Shown: positions 51,463-63,503, counted from the first letter of the stretch. The stretch is DNA of 64,000 bases from Rhytidiadelphus loreus (GCA_947034895.1 OX344762.1:33770760-33834759); one strand, 5' to 3'. Made by a program: numbers and translations. Notes: generated by a model from the sequence alone, not told the origin.

Positions 51463-53057
51463 GTATGCTTGTCCATGCCTCTTTATCTTTTTTATTGGCT
51501 TTCCTTTCTAATGTCCTTTTTGCTTGCCTGCGTAGTGTCTATTGTGTATTCTACTCTGGCCTTGTGTGTTTTGAAGCTGTAATTACGTTAATAAGTCAGG
51601 AATTATGGATTAAATTTCGTTCACTATCAGAATTATGGCGTTGTATCTGGTTATTTAATTTTAAGTTAGCGTCGCTAGTTAGTGACCATGTTAAAATCTG
51701 CGTTTTCTCCTCTATCTTGCTCTGAGTGGATTGCATTTAGATTAATTTGGTCGTTTGTACTGCACTCACCTTGCTTTGTTTCAAGAAGATATTTAGAGAT
51801 GTTTTATACCATGGACTGATATCTGCAATAAGGTTGTTCTATGTGTTTACTCATGCTCAATTCTAGAGGTACACTAAAACTGTGTTTTGTACTGACCCCT
51901 GTTACCAATAGCAACTCATTTATTCATACGCTCGGTTGGACTTAGGAGCAAGCGATGTAGCATGTGTGGCTCAATGTGTACGGCTACTGGCCTGGTCTTT
52001 GAATGGAAGCAGGAGGATACTATCTGCATAACATAGTTAAGAGTGTGATTTTTGGGAGATCCGTGTAGAGCTGTGGAGAGGTTTTACGCCACTACAAATT
52101 TACATCCATAAGTGAAGTGACGAATTTGCATCCGAAAAGATTTCCAGATTAGTCGAATTTTGAGGTAGTGAGTGGGCTTTTTTCTTTCTCCAGGAGCACT
52201 CGTATGGAGAGGAAGCGCCAAGACTTCCTTGACTTGAATGGAACTATATTATGAACTTGAGAGTGGAGATGGTTGTCCCATATTAGCTGGAAGCTTTTCA
52301 CTTCTCACTTGACTTCTTGGGAAGAAGCAACACTTTGCCTCATTTGTGTATAGTTAATAACAATTGCACAACTCAGAGCTTTTTTGGAGTCATTTTCAGA
52401 TATGAGTTCATTAGAGCATGGAGTCGGAGTTTTGAGGGAATGACTTCGTGATTCATGTTTGACTCGAAAAGATGTTGAATTCTTCTTGCGTCTTTTGTAA
52501 GGTAAATCAGCCCATTGTGGTCAATCAGCCCATATTGGTCACCTACCAAATGACCCCATTATGATTTTTTCAGTTTTTTCAGATTTTGGCTTCAATTGCA
52601 TATCTTACATCATAGTAATGAAATAGTTAGTGATTGCACTAATTATTTCCAATTTTAGTGAGAATTCATTGTGAGGATTGACTTTTTAGGACTTCCATGT
52701 TAGAAAAGACTTTGATTGCTTTAGGTGAATAACATGAGTATGATGGATTCAAATTTTATTTGTTGTAAGGTAGTCTACAAACTCTTTTGGGTCATGATGC
52801 ATTGAACACTTCAAATATTCATAGCAAATTCATACTTTGTCTTAAAAACACAATTTCAGTTGTACATTTTTTTACACTTGTTCTACTAATGAAAAAAAAT
52901 TGAAAAATTTCAAAAACTATATGAGGTCAAATTCCTAATTCTAACTAGAATGGATTGTTTTACCTTAGTGTGTGAGTTTGAAAGTGTTTTTGCTTTTTCA
53001 AAATTGTCAACCTAACATTATTAATTGCGTGTGAGTAGTGAGGAGGAAAATTATCCT
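51463..53057. other. Presumed intron and 3' region of the candidate gene, then spacer
   Basis: Balanced composition continues to about 52500, with a possible acceptor at about 52193 followed by a short GC-richer stretch. Beyond that the sequence becomes AT-rich. The frames at 51334-51725 (+) run into this presumed intron and are not called. Confidence 0.3.
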
Positions 53058-53197
53058 ACAAGATTAGTAAACAATGGGATGTGATCAGAGTCTGGGAAGT
53101 TTTGTAGGAAAATTGGTGAATTTCCTACATATTTTCATTTGCAAGATTAGTAAACAATGGAATGTGATCAAAGTCTGGAAAGTTTTGTAGGAAAATT
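53058..53197. repeat. Direct duplication, about 55-bp unit
   Basis: The block starting 'caagattagtaaacaatgg' and continuing 'atgtgatca(g/a)agtctgg(g/a)aagttttgtaggaaaatt' occurs twice, at about 53058-53114 and 53142-53197, with few differences. This is a recent local duplication. Confidence 0.85.
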
Positions 53198-53753
53198 TTC
53201 ATCTGCCTTGGTTTTCTTGAAACTTGTTTGAAAATGTGACAAGAGGTGGAAAAAATTCTTAGTTCATTTCTTGCAACTTCATTTTCTTCTTGCTGGCATT
53301 CCTACCATTGTCAAATTTCATTTGGAAAATTTCCATAACTTTGTGAATCTAGTGAATTCTAAATTTTTTTTGTTTCTCTTGCCTAAATTGCTTTGTTTTG
53401 CTTTGAGGGGTGGTCATTTGCATATTGCAATATACTTGGGATGATTTGAACTTACCATTGTCCCTACCAATTTAGGGTTAGAGATTTAGCCTTCTGAAAA
53501 TGCATGGATCCAAGAGAGGGTTCGTGCATTTTAGAGAAATTGGTTAGTATGACATGCCCACACAATATCATTCAAATAATCATAACCAACATGTATACAA
53601 GAATAAAATGTATCAATGCCACAAAAGTCATCATAAGCTATGACAATGATGTCTCCTACGAATGTACATCTACATATGAGGAAGATGTATTGCTTGCGTT
53701 GAAACTTGTGGTTGGTTCTGGTTGGTTTCAGAGGATATCTACCTCAATGAACA
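53198..53753. other. AT-rich spacer before the nested transposon block
   Basis: The plus frame at 53504-53764 (86 codons) runs into the TTAA element and has no motif; I do not call it a gene. Confidence 0.4.
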
Positions 53754-54507
53754 TTAACCACTAAAGGACCAAACTGTTTTTTTTGACAACATAGCAATTT
53801 TGGGCAGTTCACCACAAATGGAATTTTTATTTCATTTTTTTGAAATTTCCACACAACATGTGCCCGAGGAGTAACTTTAAGGCCCAACAATTTTTATAAC
53901 TTTTGACTACATTGTTCAAAAGTTATACCGTGTGGATTCGAAATGGTGCTATAATTTTCAATGTTCAACGGACAGCCCGAGGAGAACAAAAAAACTTCTT
54001 TGAAAATCACTTTTTTTTTAAATAAAAATTTGAAATTGATTCTCTAGATTTTTATATGTGAGGTAAGCTTTGAATCATTCTATTTTGATTAATGAGATGA
54101 AAGTTATGAGGAATTTTAGTTTGAGTTAGTTTGTGGGTAGTTATGGAATCTCTATTCTAAAAGAAACTTTGAAGTCCTTTATTTAACTCAATTTTAAATA
54201 TTTTTGGAAAAAAATTAAAATACTAGGTGTATATTGTTTATTGCAACATTAAAACCATTGAGATTGGCATTTTTCAATTTTACATATAAATTATTAACAA
54301 TTTATTATTTTTTAACATTCTCTACTTCTTTCTACTTACTATCTTCTTCCTATATGTTGTACAATTTGAAATGATTTGAAAATTTTCAAGCATGTAGCCA
54401 ACTTGCCTTGAAGAAGGAATCCAAAGAGTAACCACCATTTTGGACATTTTTTCATTTAAATGTGACCTTGTGAAGTGCAGCTTCCCATATTTTGACAAGG
54501 CCAAAAA

Positions 54508-54518
54508 AAGGATTTTTG
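54508..54518 (+). repeat. Left copy of the 11-bp target site duplication
   Basis: AAGGATTTTTG, identical to 57784-57794, brackets the insertion 54519-57783. The intact paralogue near 8.6 kb has the sequence once. Confidence 0.85.
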
Positions 54519-54679
54519 CTCGGAGAGATCACTCTTGGATTTTTAGAAAACTACGTGAGTTAAAAAATAGGGTTCATTTAATTCGAAGCAAGTAACTTTT
54601 ATGTAATATGTAGGGCTACTATATGACCCATTTAATTTAAAGCAAGTAAATTTTATATAATATGTAGGGCTATTATAGG

Positions 54680-55190
54680 ATCCATGAAATGTTACATACT
54701 CTAATATATAGAAATTAGGCTCTGTAAAACATTATGTAGTAGGCATTTTTATTAATAAGTTAGCCTTTAGAAATAGGGGCCATGCAAAAATTTCATAGTA
54801 CAATGAATATAGATGTAGACTAGGATTTTCAATGTCACATCACGTCTAGACATCCTTCAGACTAACGAAATGTCAAGCTTCAAGCCAGCACCTGCTAGGA
54901 TTCATAAAAAAAATTAAAAAAATTAAAAATAACAAAAATATTTTTTAATGGCTTGGATTATTTTTTATTTTTTATAGATGCTGGGGTTGAATCTTGACAT
55001 TTTTTTTAATGTCTTCACGTAATGTGACATTGAAAATCCTAATCCACATCTATATTCATTGTACTCTGAAAATTTTGCATGGCCCCTATTTGTGAAGGCT
55101 AACTTATTAATAAAAAATTTCACTATATATTGTTTTTACACAATCTAATTTCTATACATTAGAGTATTTGTTGCAGTTTTACAATATTCT
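54680..55190. repeat. Long foldback (inverted repeat), arms of roughly 200 bp
   Basis: The left arm (54680 to about 54905) and right arm (about 54975 to 55190) are reverse complements with moderate divergence: 'tctaatatatagaaattag' pairs with 'ctaatttctatacattaga', 'aggattttcaatgtcacat' with 'atgtgacattgaaaatcct', and 'aatgtcaagcttcaa' with 'ttgaatcttgacatt'. An A/T-rich loop of about 70 bp separates them. Copy A at 27.6 kb has only the left arm. A transcript would fold into long imperfect dsRNA. Confidence 0.78.
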
Positions 55191-56535
55191 ACCATGATGG
55201 ACTTCAAGATTACGTCACATCACACGTTGTGACATCCTAATGTCGTGACTTGATGTCACCTAGACAACCTTGGCGTAGGCTAGGCCCCCCTGTGTATAGT
55301 GTGGCTTTGGAAGAGTAGAAGTAGAAGAAGTTGTTTAGTGCCCTTGTGGAACAAAGAAAGAAGAATAGCAAAGATTTGAGCAACCGTATCTTTAATCTAT
55401 TGGGGAATTTTAGTGGATTCCAAGGATTGGTGTTCATTTCAATGATACATCTAGCATGAACAGGTGATCACAAGTTGCAATGCTAGAAAATGTGGTTGGC
55501 TACCTTGTCACCATTGTTGTAGTTTTACAAAAAAATTGAGCACTCAAATATTTGAAAGAAAGGATGAAAACTAAGAGACAAACTCACATGGTACATTTCA
55601 TTTAGCAATTGTGCAATTCTTAAAGAGGTCATTTAATTTTTAGGTGAGAAATCTCTGAACTAGTTATCTTGGATGTTATTTAGGTGGCGCTCTGAAGAAT
55701 AGAGCAAGTAAAAACACATGGATTGAACTTTTGATTTTACAAGCTTAAGGAGCTTCCCATGGTGCACACAAAGTTGTTTCCATGGTGCAAGATTGTCGTC
55801 CTCGTCTTTCTCACTTTCATCAACATCTTCATTTTGGCTTGTTTAGTGATTCTTTGCAATTCATGACGTGACTATTGTAGCAAAACCAAAAGAAGTAGGG
55901 GGTGATTCTTTAAGTTCTTTGAGGAGGTTCTTGGTTTTGTATTCAAGATTTTGTTAAAGAATTGTTTCTCTGTTGAGAAGAAGTTTATGGAAGAAAATGT
56001 GTGTCATCATGTCCATCAGGTTCCATAAAAAATATTAAAAAAAGAATTTTGGGGGGAGATGTCATGCTTGTCCAAGTTGATAGATAGGTCATCTAGGATG
56101 TCAAATAAACAATTAAATAAATAAATTTTTGGACAGCTTGGACGGTCCATCAATAGCTTGTTTGTCAAGATCAACAAACAAGCCTTTGAAGTTGTCGAAA
56201 AAATTGTTTTTTTGGATGACATGAATCTTGATGCATTAGGACACATGAAAGCCAACATCACATCATGATAGAAAATCCTGATGTAAATAGATATTTTATG
56301 TGGATGATAAAATGGACATGGTCAAGAAAATCTACAATGAAGGGGGTTGATTGAAATTGTACCACGAAATTGGTTGTGTATATATCAAAAAAATTAAATG
56401 TAAATGTAAGACATCAAGCACAGTGGTAGAAATTATCACATTGCACAAATAAGAAGGTTTACCTTAGTAGGTTAAACGAAATGAAAATTTTACAATACTA
56501 GGATAGAGTTTAATCAATGGTAAACTTATTATAAA

Positions 56536-57468
56536 CCCCTAAAAGTTGGAAGGTGTTTTGGAAGAGGAAAAGTCTAAAATTGTCAATTTTTGAAGCATTG
56601 TTCTCTGTCTCTCTCTCTCTATATATATGAATTCAAAACATATAAAAGTTTTTTAAAGAAGTAAGGCAATGTGTGGAAAAATTTCAGCCCATTTGACAAG
56701 CTGGATTGAAAGATTATATCATTTGAAGTGAGGAAATAAACTTTCTCTCATTCCTAAGAAATAGGGCCAACAAATTTTGAGTCCCTCTTAGAGTAAGATT
56801 TTTTATCTACACAAGAATAAGTATTTTGACCATTCATAAGTATACGATGTTAGGCTTGCTCATGAAAAATTTTAGAAGCAAATATGGACTCTGGCTTATT
56901 CTAAATCAGTTTGCAATGCAAGGAGGTTAAGTCCATTGGCAATACACTAGTCATTTTTTGATGATTTCTTGTACAATGAGGAAATTTTTTATTTGGAATT
57001 CAAATTGTAAAAAATTAGAGACAAACATATGGAATATGTGGGAAAAATTTCTAGAACTTTGACTTCATAAATTGCAAGATAGTAGCTTTGAAGTTAAAAG
57101 AAAATGTTTTTTCTTAAAGATGCCCCAGTATAGCTAACAAAGTTTGACTACTTTTAGAATGTGATTTGAAAATTAAATTTCTTTTGACAATTGTATGTCT
57201 TATTTCATTAGATACATACATGCCAAAATTCAAAAGTTGATGAGCATTTTTGCAAAAGATGCCCAAATTGCCCTAGTTGATAAAAAATTCAAGGCAACAT
57301 AACTTTTGATTTGGGCACCCAATGAGAAAAAAAACACTATATTCCCACTAAGGAGGTACACGTTCACACCTTGTGTCAAAATTTTGTGAACATCTAACGA
57401 AAATTGACTTCATGGGAACCTACCCGGATTTTCAATTGTCCGTTCAATGAACAATTGACCTTTAGGAG
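56536..57468. mobile_element. TTAA-type (piggyBac-like) element nested in family 2 copy B
   Basis: It starts CCCCTAAAAGTTGG and ends GACCTTTAGGAG. The flanks are TAAA and TTAG, so the TTAA duplication is degraded. The paralogous family 2 copy A lacks this insert at the same place, where 'gatagaatttatagttcattt' runs on towards 'cttgaatccaattgatta'. The right 450 bp resemble the 37.6-kb element, including 'gggcaccca(a)ttga', 'aaaattga(c/g)' and 'ggaacctacccg'. An isolated (CT)n/(TA)n run lies near 56605-56627. Confidence 0.62.
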
Positions 57469-57783
57469 TTAGAAACTACCATTTGAATTGAATTGATTGT
57501 TATTGGTTTCATGGTATATCCCCTATAAATGTATGTAGTAGAAAGAAGGAAAAATGTGTGAAGAAGGATAGGGGCTGGAAAAAATTGGACACTTCAATTT
57601 TATATGTAAGATAACCCCACTTAAAAAATTGCATGAATGAATTATAAAAATCATAGAATATTAGAAATATGCCCCTTCTAACTTTTCATATAAAAATACA
57701 ATCATCTTAAATACAAAAATTAAGGTAAATAGCCCCACATCAAATACCCTCTTAACTCAAGTATATACCTTAAATATGTCCCC

Positions 57784-57794
57784 AAGGATTTTTG
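57784..57794 (+). repeat. Right copy of the 11-bp target site duplication
   Basis: AAGGATTTTTG, identical to 54508-54518; the original TTAA-element sequence resumes immediately after it. Confidence 0.85.
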
Positions 57795-58134
57795 TTTTTT
57801 TCAAACATTAATATCTTGCAATCTGCTCGGTGTAAAATTCTGAAATTTTTTCCACATCTTCTCAAATCAGTTTACTACAAGATCCTACGGTTACATGTTT
57901 TTGAAAATGTTTTTTTTTCTAAAATTTGGTACTTGTCCTAGAAATGACAGTTTTGGAGCAATTTTGGTGAAAACATAGTCTTTAACATTTAGGGGTTAAG
58001 ATTAGCCAATATTCAAACCACCTCTCATTGTTTACATCATTGATACTTTTCATACAATATCTTGATTGCATGAGCTTGGTTTTTTATTTTATTTGAAACA
58101 AAAAGGACGAAAGCCCAATCTTTTACAATCCAGT

Positions 58135-58760
58135 GAAAAGAGGCATACAACCTTGGTTTGCATTAGTTGCCTCCCCCTCTTTCAAAAAATTTATAGGCCA
58201 TTGATTGTTTTAAAATAAAAATGATGACTCTTGAAATTGCCGTTGGTTTCTCAAAAAATCACAAGCTGTTGATCTTGTGAGAGTTAATCTAAGCCGTCCA
58301 ATCAGCATTGATTTGGGCCATCAATTTGGAATATAATACAAATACAGAAAAAATACAGGTATGAATACAAGCGGGGTACAAATATGGGATATAGTAGAGA
58401 ACACAAATATGGGTACGGGTACAAATATAGGAAGTAAATACCCATAATAAGATATTCCATATTGTTTGTAGCTCCTTCACCTCCCTCACAATTACAAATA
58501 GGGGGAGGCAAAATTAAAATTTTGAACTTAAAAAAAAAATCAAATAAGGGGGTGGGGGATAAAATTTAAATTAAAAATTAAAAAAAAGAAATCAAATAAG
58601 GGGGTGGGGGATAAAATTTAAATTTTAAATTTAAAAAAAAATAAATCAAATAAGGGGATGGGGGTAAATAAATTTAAATAAAAAAAATAGGAGGGGTCTT
58701 TTGTGTGCATAGTGACAAGCAGTTCGACAAACAGTTTGTCACTATGCACTCAAAAGTGGC
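58135..58760 (+). repeat. Dispersed repeat family 3, copy 3, with G-rich tandem array and terminal hairpin
   Basis: Blocks match the copies at 5312 and 33676: 'aaaagaggcata', 'ataatacaaatacag', 'gatattccatattgtttgt', 'aattacaaatagggggaggc'. It then carries about three tandem copies (58535-58680) of a unit near 55 bp containing AAATAAGGGGGTGGGGG, and ends in a hairpin with 14-bp perfect arms, GTGCATAGTGACAA and TTGTCACTATGCAC (58705-58749). The frames at 58289-58511 are shadows. Confidence 0.6.
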
Positions 58761-58855
58761 TGTACACAGCCAGCCAACATTCCCAATCTTTTACTAACCT
58801 CAAGGGTAAACCACACAAGCATGTTGTTAGAATTCCTCTGAGGATGGATCCATTA

Positions 58856-59265
58856 AGGTAGTGTGCTCATAAACTGCCCCTCTTCTTCAGATCGTCCCGT
58901 AGGTAGCTGTAAAATGGATGTAATGTGATCCTTGAATGGACCTCTTTGCTTTGTTAATGAATTCAAGAAGAATTATTTTTTTAATTGTAAGAGCCAATCA
59001 TTGGCTCTGGTTTCTGCACATTTCTTTATAAGTCACAAGGGGACAGATTTTGGGACACCTATGGTCACAAATAGGTGCCTATGACCTGAATCTTTGAAAA
59101 TTTATAAGTAATTCAAAAATGCTTGGAAAAATACAAAACCACTTGTGTTGGCTTCCGCATCTTTTTTTCTTTCTCTGAAAAATGATCTAAAAATCATTTT
59201 GTCCCTGGAAACCTGTGAAAAAGGTGAATCAGCCCTTAAAGTGACGGTTTATGAGCACACTACCT
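58856..59265. mobile_element. Inverted-repeat MITE with TA target duplication
   Basis: The left end is TA|AGGTAGTGTGCTCATAAAC and the right end GTTTATGAGCACACTACCT|TA, giving perfect terminal inverted repeats of 19 bp between TA dinucleotides. It is 410 bp with no open frame. A TA duplication is typical of Tc1/mariner (Stowaway-type) elements, though the ends differ from the usual Stowaway CTCCCTC. The superfamily is therefore inferred from the TA only. Confidence 0.8.
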
Positions 59266-59267
59266 TA

Positions 59268-61600
59268 GTAGCTTACTTGCCTTGAGTGTACAATGAAGAA
59301 GATCTTTTTCTAGAATGACTTATTACCCAACTGGCTTAGAGCATCCTGAGGGTTGTATCCAAGATGATTTGCCCACATAGCTTAAGGTTAGTTTACCAAA
59401 TGAGATTGACTGATGCACTTGCCACACCCAGATCTCTGCAACTGGGATGTGGTAACTAAGGTAACAGGTCCATAAATCGCCCACCTAAGAGCTGAAACTG
59501 AATTTTGGGGAGGCCAAGCTTCTTGAAATAATTTCCGGTATATTTTCCTTAAAAGACAAGTGGAATTGGCATCTAACCCAAGTCGTTTCATATTTTTTGG
59601 AGCTTTGTGGAATTAGCTTATTAAATTTTGAAGTTGAAATGGCATGGGGCTCTAAAATCGCTCATCTCCTACAATGTACATTGATTGTACATTGTTGAAG
59701 GCTATGAAAAACAAACATGTACATACAATGTACATTTTGAAGATGTGGGCGGTTTTTGAGCCTGCATGATTTCAAAGGTTGTTATCTTACAGTAATGTAG
59801 AGTATGTGAAGGGTTCTTATGTTCTAATTTATAGTAGCTGACCTGTTTTTGACCAGTTACCTATTTTTGCAAATTAGATTGCTATGTTTCCCATTAGTTG
59901 TGGTTTAATCCATTAAGGACTGGTCAACCACTTTTTGGTCAAAATTGACACTTTTTCATTGGCTAGGTTTTCTGCAAGTTTCAAATGGTGGGGGCGGGAG
60001 AATTGGACAATCTAATTGCAAATCTTCGAACCTAGGTAAAATGCTAAACCCCCACTACTCCATCAATTATCCCAATTAGCATCCTAATCCAGGCCGAGGC
60101 TTAGGAATAGGGTACATCTCAAAAGTAGAGATTTAGGTCAGGTTTAGCATTAGAATCATAGATTAGATGTTGAGGGATTTCCAAAAACATAAAATACGTA
60201 GGTATTGGAGTCATAATGGGAAAGATATAGATGGATGAAGTTTGGGGTAAACAATGGCTGAACTCTAAGAAATTTCATCCATCCATGTCAAAATTTAGTA
60301 TGCAGATGAATCATAGGACTTCAAACCCATAGCCCAAATGCCACATCCAATCAAATTCCGAGTCCATAGGAAAGCATGAATGAAGTTTAGAGCGCTGCAT
60401 AGAGACTAATTTTCATCCGCTCATAACTCCTTCTAGGAGTGCCCAAATTTGATGAATTTTAAGTTTTTAGAAATGGCACAAAGTGATCTTTCATTTAGGA
60501 AGGGTAGATTATCACTACAAAATCCTAAACTTAGAATCACCAGTCTATTAATTAATCTGTGTAAGTAACTTACCTTGGTTACTTAGGGCCTTCCCATAAA
60601 AGGGAGATATGTAAGAACTTAGTAAAGATTCATAGCTTGAAAGGCACAATGAAACAAAGTTAGGCACCCGCTAGAAAAGATATCAATCTACAACACAAAA
60701 AACATAGTTGTCTTCGTCTATTTACCAAGGATGGATAAATAAGCACCTATAGGTGGGTAGAGAGGGAAATCAATACAAAGATTAGAACTTGATGGTACTT
60801 TGAATTACTATAGGCAAATAGTATTTTTTGGTGTCTTATGGCCATTATGCATTGCTTTATAGATGAAAACTTATATTATTTTATTTAGTATAATAAGAGA
60901 AACTAAATTTGGTTCTAGACTTGGATGGCCTTAACATTAGGGTGCAATAATTGCATAATCAAGTAAAATTATCCAATATTTTGAAAGGCGCTTCATGTGA
61001 CCATGGAAAATTATCTAAATTATACAATATCTAGTTACAGTACAATATGTTCACTTGCATATTGGAGCTTACTGGAAACCAATGTTATTGGATGTAAAGT
61101 CACAACACACAATCTTCTAGTTACAATATATCCTTCAAAGTGACATTTGGTTACTTGACGGGAAGACTAATAGGAAATAGTGTTAGAAGTATTAAATTGT
61201 GTTTTCTTCTAGTTGACCTTTTAGTAAAGGCCTTGCACATTCTAAATTAGCAATGGTATACAACACTCTCTTTTCTTTTGTTTATAGTAGAAAAAACTTA
61301 ATTAATATATTATTCTTGTTAATGTTTATTTAAAGAATGAAAATCAATAACCTTCACTTGCATTATAATGGAACAATTCAATAGTCTATCTTGAATGTTG
61401 TAGTCTTAAAGACCCTACATGGCTATAGTATCTACTATCATGGTGTCACAATAATTTTTGAGTATGTTCAGAATAACACGGGGCCTTTGCTATAGAAATG
61501 CTTTGTGTATATTCAATTTATATCTTCAAGTTCCTAAACAACCCTAAGCCTTGTCCCAAACTCCCATTTATCCAAATCCCAATCCTATAATTCCCTTTCA
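59268..61600. other. AT-rich intergenic DNA, no gene recognised
   Basis: Near 59464-59767 weakly inverted ends (CAGGTCCATAAATCGCCCAC against GTGGGCGGTTTTTGAGCCTG) and a local 'tacaatgtacatt' motif, repeated three times in direct and inverted order at 59671-59734, suggest another small decayed MITE. The rest shows nothing. The frame at 59388-59591 (-) has no motif. Confidence 0.4.
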
Positions 61601-61965
61601 ATTGTAACTTAATTAACCAGCATAGCTACTTTTGGCCTACCATATCTTATGGAAAATGTCTTCAAACTTTTTGAATTTAAAAAAAAAATTAAATCAACTT
61701 ATCAAATCATTATAGACCAAATTTCACCCTAATCCAAGATATTGTCCAACTTTGGTGGACATCTCCCCACTACTGACTTTCTGCCCTTTCTAAATACCCT
61801 AAACTAGTATAGCTGACTTTGACCTCACCTATCTTATGTAAATTCTCCCCAAATGTTTTGAAATTTTAGTACATAGTAGATAAATTAACTAGATTTGCAC
61901 ATACCAAATTTCATCATAATCCAAGATATTGTCTAACTTTGGTAGACATTCCTCACTCTAACTTT
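61600..61965. repeat. Direct duplication, about 185-bp unit
   Basis: Two consecutive units, about 61610-61780 and 61800-61965, share 'agtatagct(g)acttt', 'tatcttatg', 'accaaatttca(c/t)c(c/a)taatcc' and 'aagatattgt(c/t)(c/t)aactttggt' in the same order with scattered differences. Confidence 0.75.
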
Positions 61966-63503
61966 GCTTAGTCACAATTTCTACACCCGGTTGTATTTTT
62001 GTGCATTGCTCATAAATCCCAAGTCTATAGAAGTCAAGATTTTGACACAAGAAAGAAGGTGAGTGAAGAAAGGTACTCTCCAAGTTTTATAGCCATAAAA
62101 CAAAAGCTTAATAAGGTCTAAGCTCCTCAATGCACCCCTCTTTGGTTGCCTTAGATTTCAAACACCTTCACTTTGCAACCTCATATCTTTTTTTTGTAAT
62201 AGATCTAGATCTCAAACTTGGCATCATAGTAGATCAACCTCCCAAAAACTCAGATTCAAAAGCTTGCCTTGATTCAACATTTTATCAAAACACAACACAA
62301 AATCCTCCATATGAATGCCTCCTTCAATATAAAATCCAACAACAAAATATAATTTGCACCCCAAGTGCCTCCCACACCTCTTCAAACTACCCAAAAACGA
62401 GGGAGAGAGAGAAGATTTATACACCCCATGATTGAGCATTTTCTAACCATGCAAAATCTTTATGTCACAATGTCAGACTATTTGTATGATTGACGATTGT
62501 TTATATTTCAGTAAGTCAAGATTGGACAAGAGGGTCGGTAGCTATACATGCAACATCCGCTTGAGGATGTTATATGACTAATCTTTGTACCAAGATTAAC
62601 TTAGTCAATTGAGAAATCATGTAACTATTAACGTGTCTCACAATCGATCCATCTGCTTGATTAGAAGACCCCAAGCAACCTAGAGTGTTATTCTGATGAG
62701 AATTATTACAAGGCTATATTACGCTCATTGTATAATCCAATAACCATACTTGAAAGTCACAACACATAATCCATGTTAAACTTGCAAAATTTTTTATCCT
62801 TTGTCACAAATCAATAATTAGGCTACTACACATGTAACCATTCATAGATAGTGATCATCAAGCATAACTACATTTGAAAGAACAGTAAGTCACACTAGTT
62901 CTGGGGGGTCACTTAGAGTGACCATTAGAAACTACGTGCAAACAAAACTTTGGACCCCTACATACTTTTTAAATTTTAAATTAAATAAATAAATAAAATA
63001 CAAATAGATTTTTCTACTTTGAAAGTTTATGTTTTGAGTTATTGATATTTTTATTTGTTAACAATAATTAGCTACAAATTTTTGAAGTGAAAAGATACAC
63101 TACAGAATTAAAAAATAACTTTCACATCCCTATATTATATAAGAAAAAATTGTCTAAAAAATGAACAAAAAAATTCTAAAAATATCTCTCTATTGAAAGC
63201 TCATTTTGAGTAGAATATTGATTCAATAGTCATCTAAATGCGTTCTCTATAATTATTTGAGTTAAAAAACATGCCATTTTAGTTCAATTTCAACTTCTTC
63301 TAGAAATCATTTCATATTTTATTTGAGTTAGAAATTTCGGCAATAGAAACCTATAGTTATTATTAAACAATGCTCAAAATTTTAGATTGAAATTATAGTT
63401 TATTAGAAACCACTTGTTCGCACATGATTTGTTGTAGTAGAACTAAGTACACCCCCAAGCACTAGTTCTAGCATTCGTTAGAGTTGAGGACGAAAAAACT
63501 AGT
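61966..63503. other. AT-rich intergenic DNA, no gene recognised
   Basis: Frames at 62130-62439 overlap on opposite strands without motif. No inverted termini were noticed. Confidence 0.45.

Larger units (their letters stand above)
54519..57783. mobile_element. Repeat family 2 (MULE-like?) copy B, inserted in a TTAA element
   Basis: The left end is CTCGGAGAGATCACTC, whose reverse complement approximates the right end of copy A (GGAGTGATCCCCCGAG). The right end here is shortened (TTAAATATGTCCCC). It is 3265 bp, bracketed by an 11-bp direct repeat. Inside are a 60-bp tandem duplication at 54573-54682 ('aagcaagtaa(a/c)tttta'), a long foldback (54680-55190) and another TTAA element (56536-57468). 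A long target duplication with short terminal repeats fits Mutator-like elements best, but no transposase is seen. Frames at 55237-56261 (-) have no motif. Confidence 0.65.
53758..57995 (+). mobile_element. TTAA-type (piggyBac-like) element split by a 3.3-kb insertion
   Basis: The ends are TTAA|CCACTAAAGGACC and TTAACATTTAGGGG|TTAA. The left half (53758-54518) and right half (57784-57995) together match the uninterrupted copy at 7869-8811. The match breaks at 'aaggatttttg', which is present once at the equivalent point of the intact copy and twice here, at 54508-54518 and 57784-57794. The original element was therefore about 0.96 kb and was later hit by the element at 54519-57783. Confidence 0.82.
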
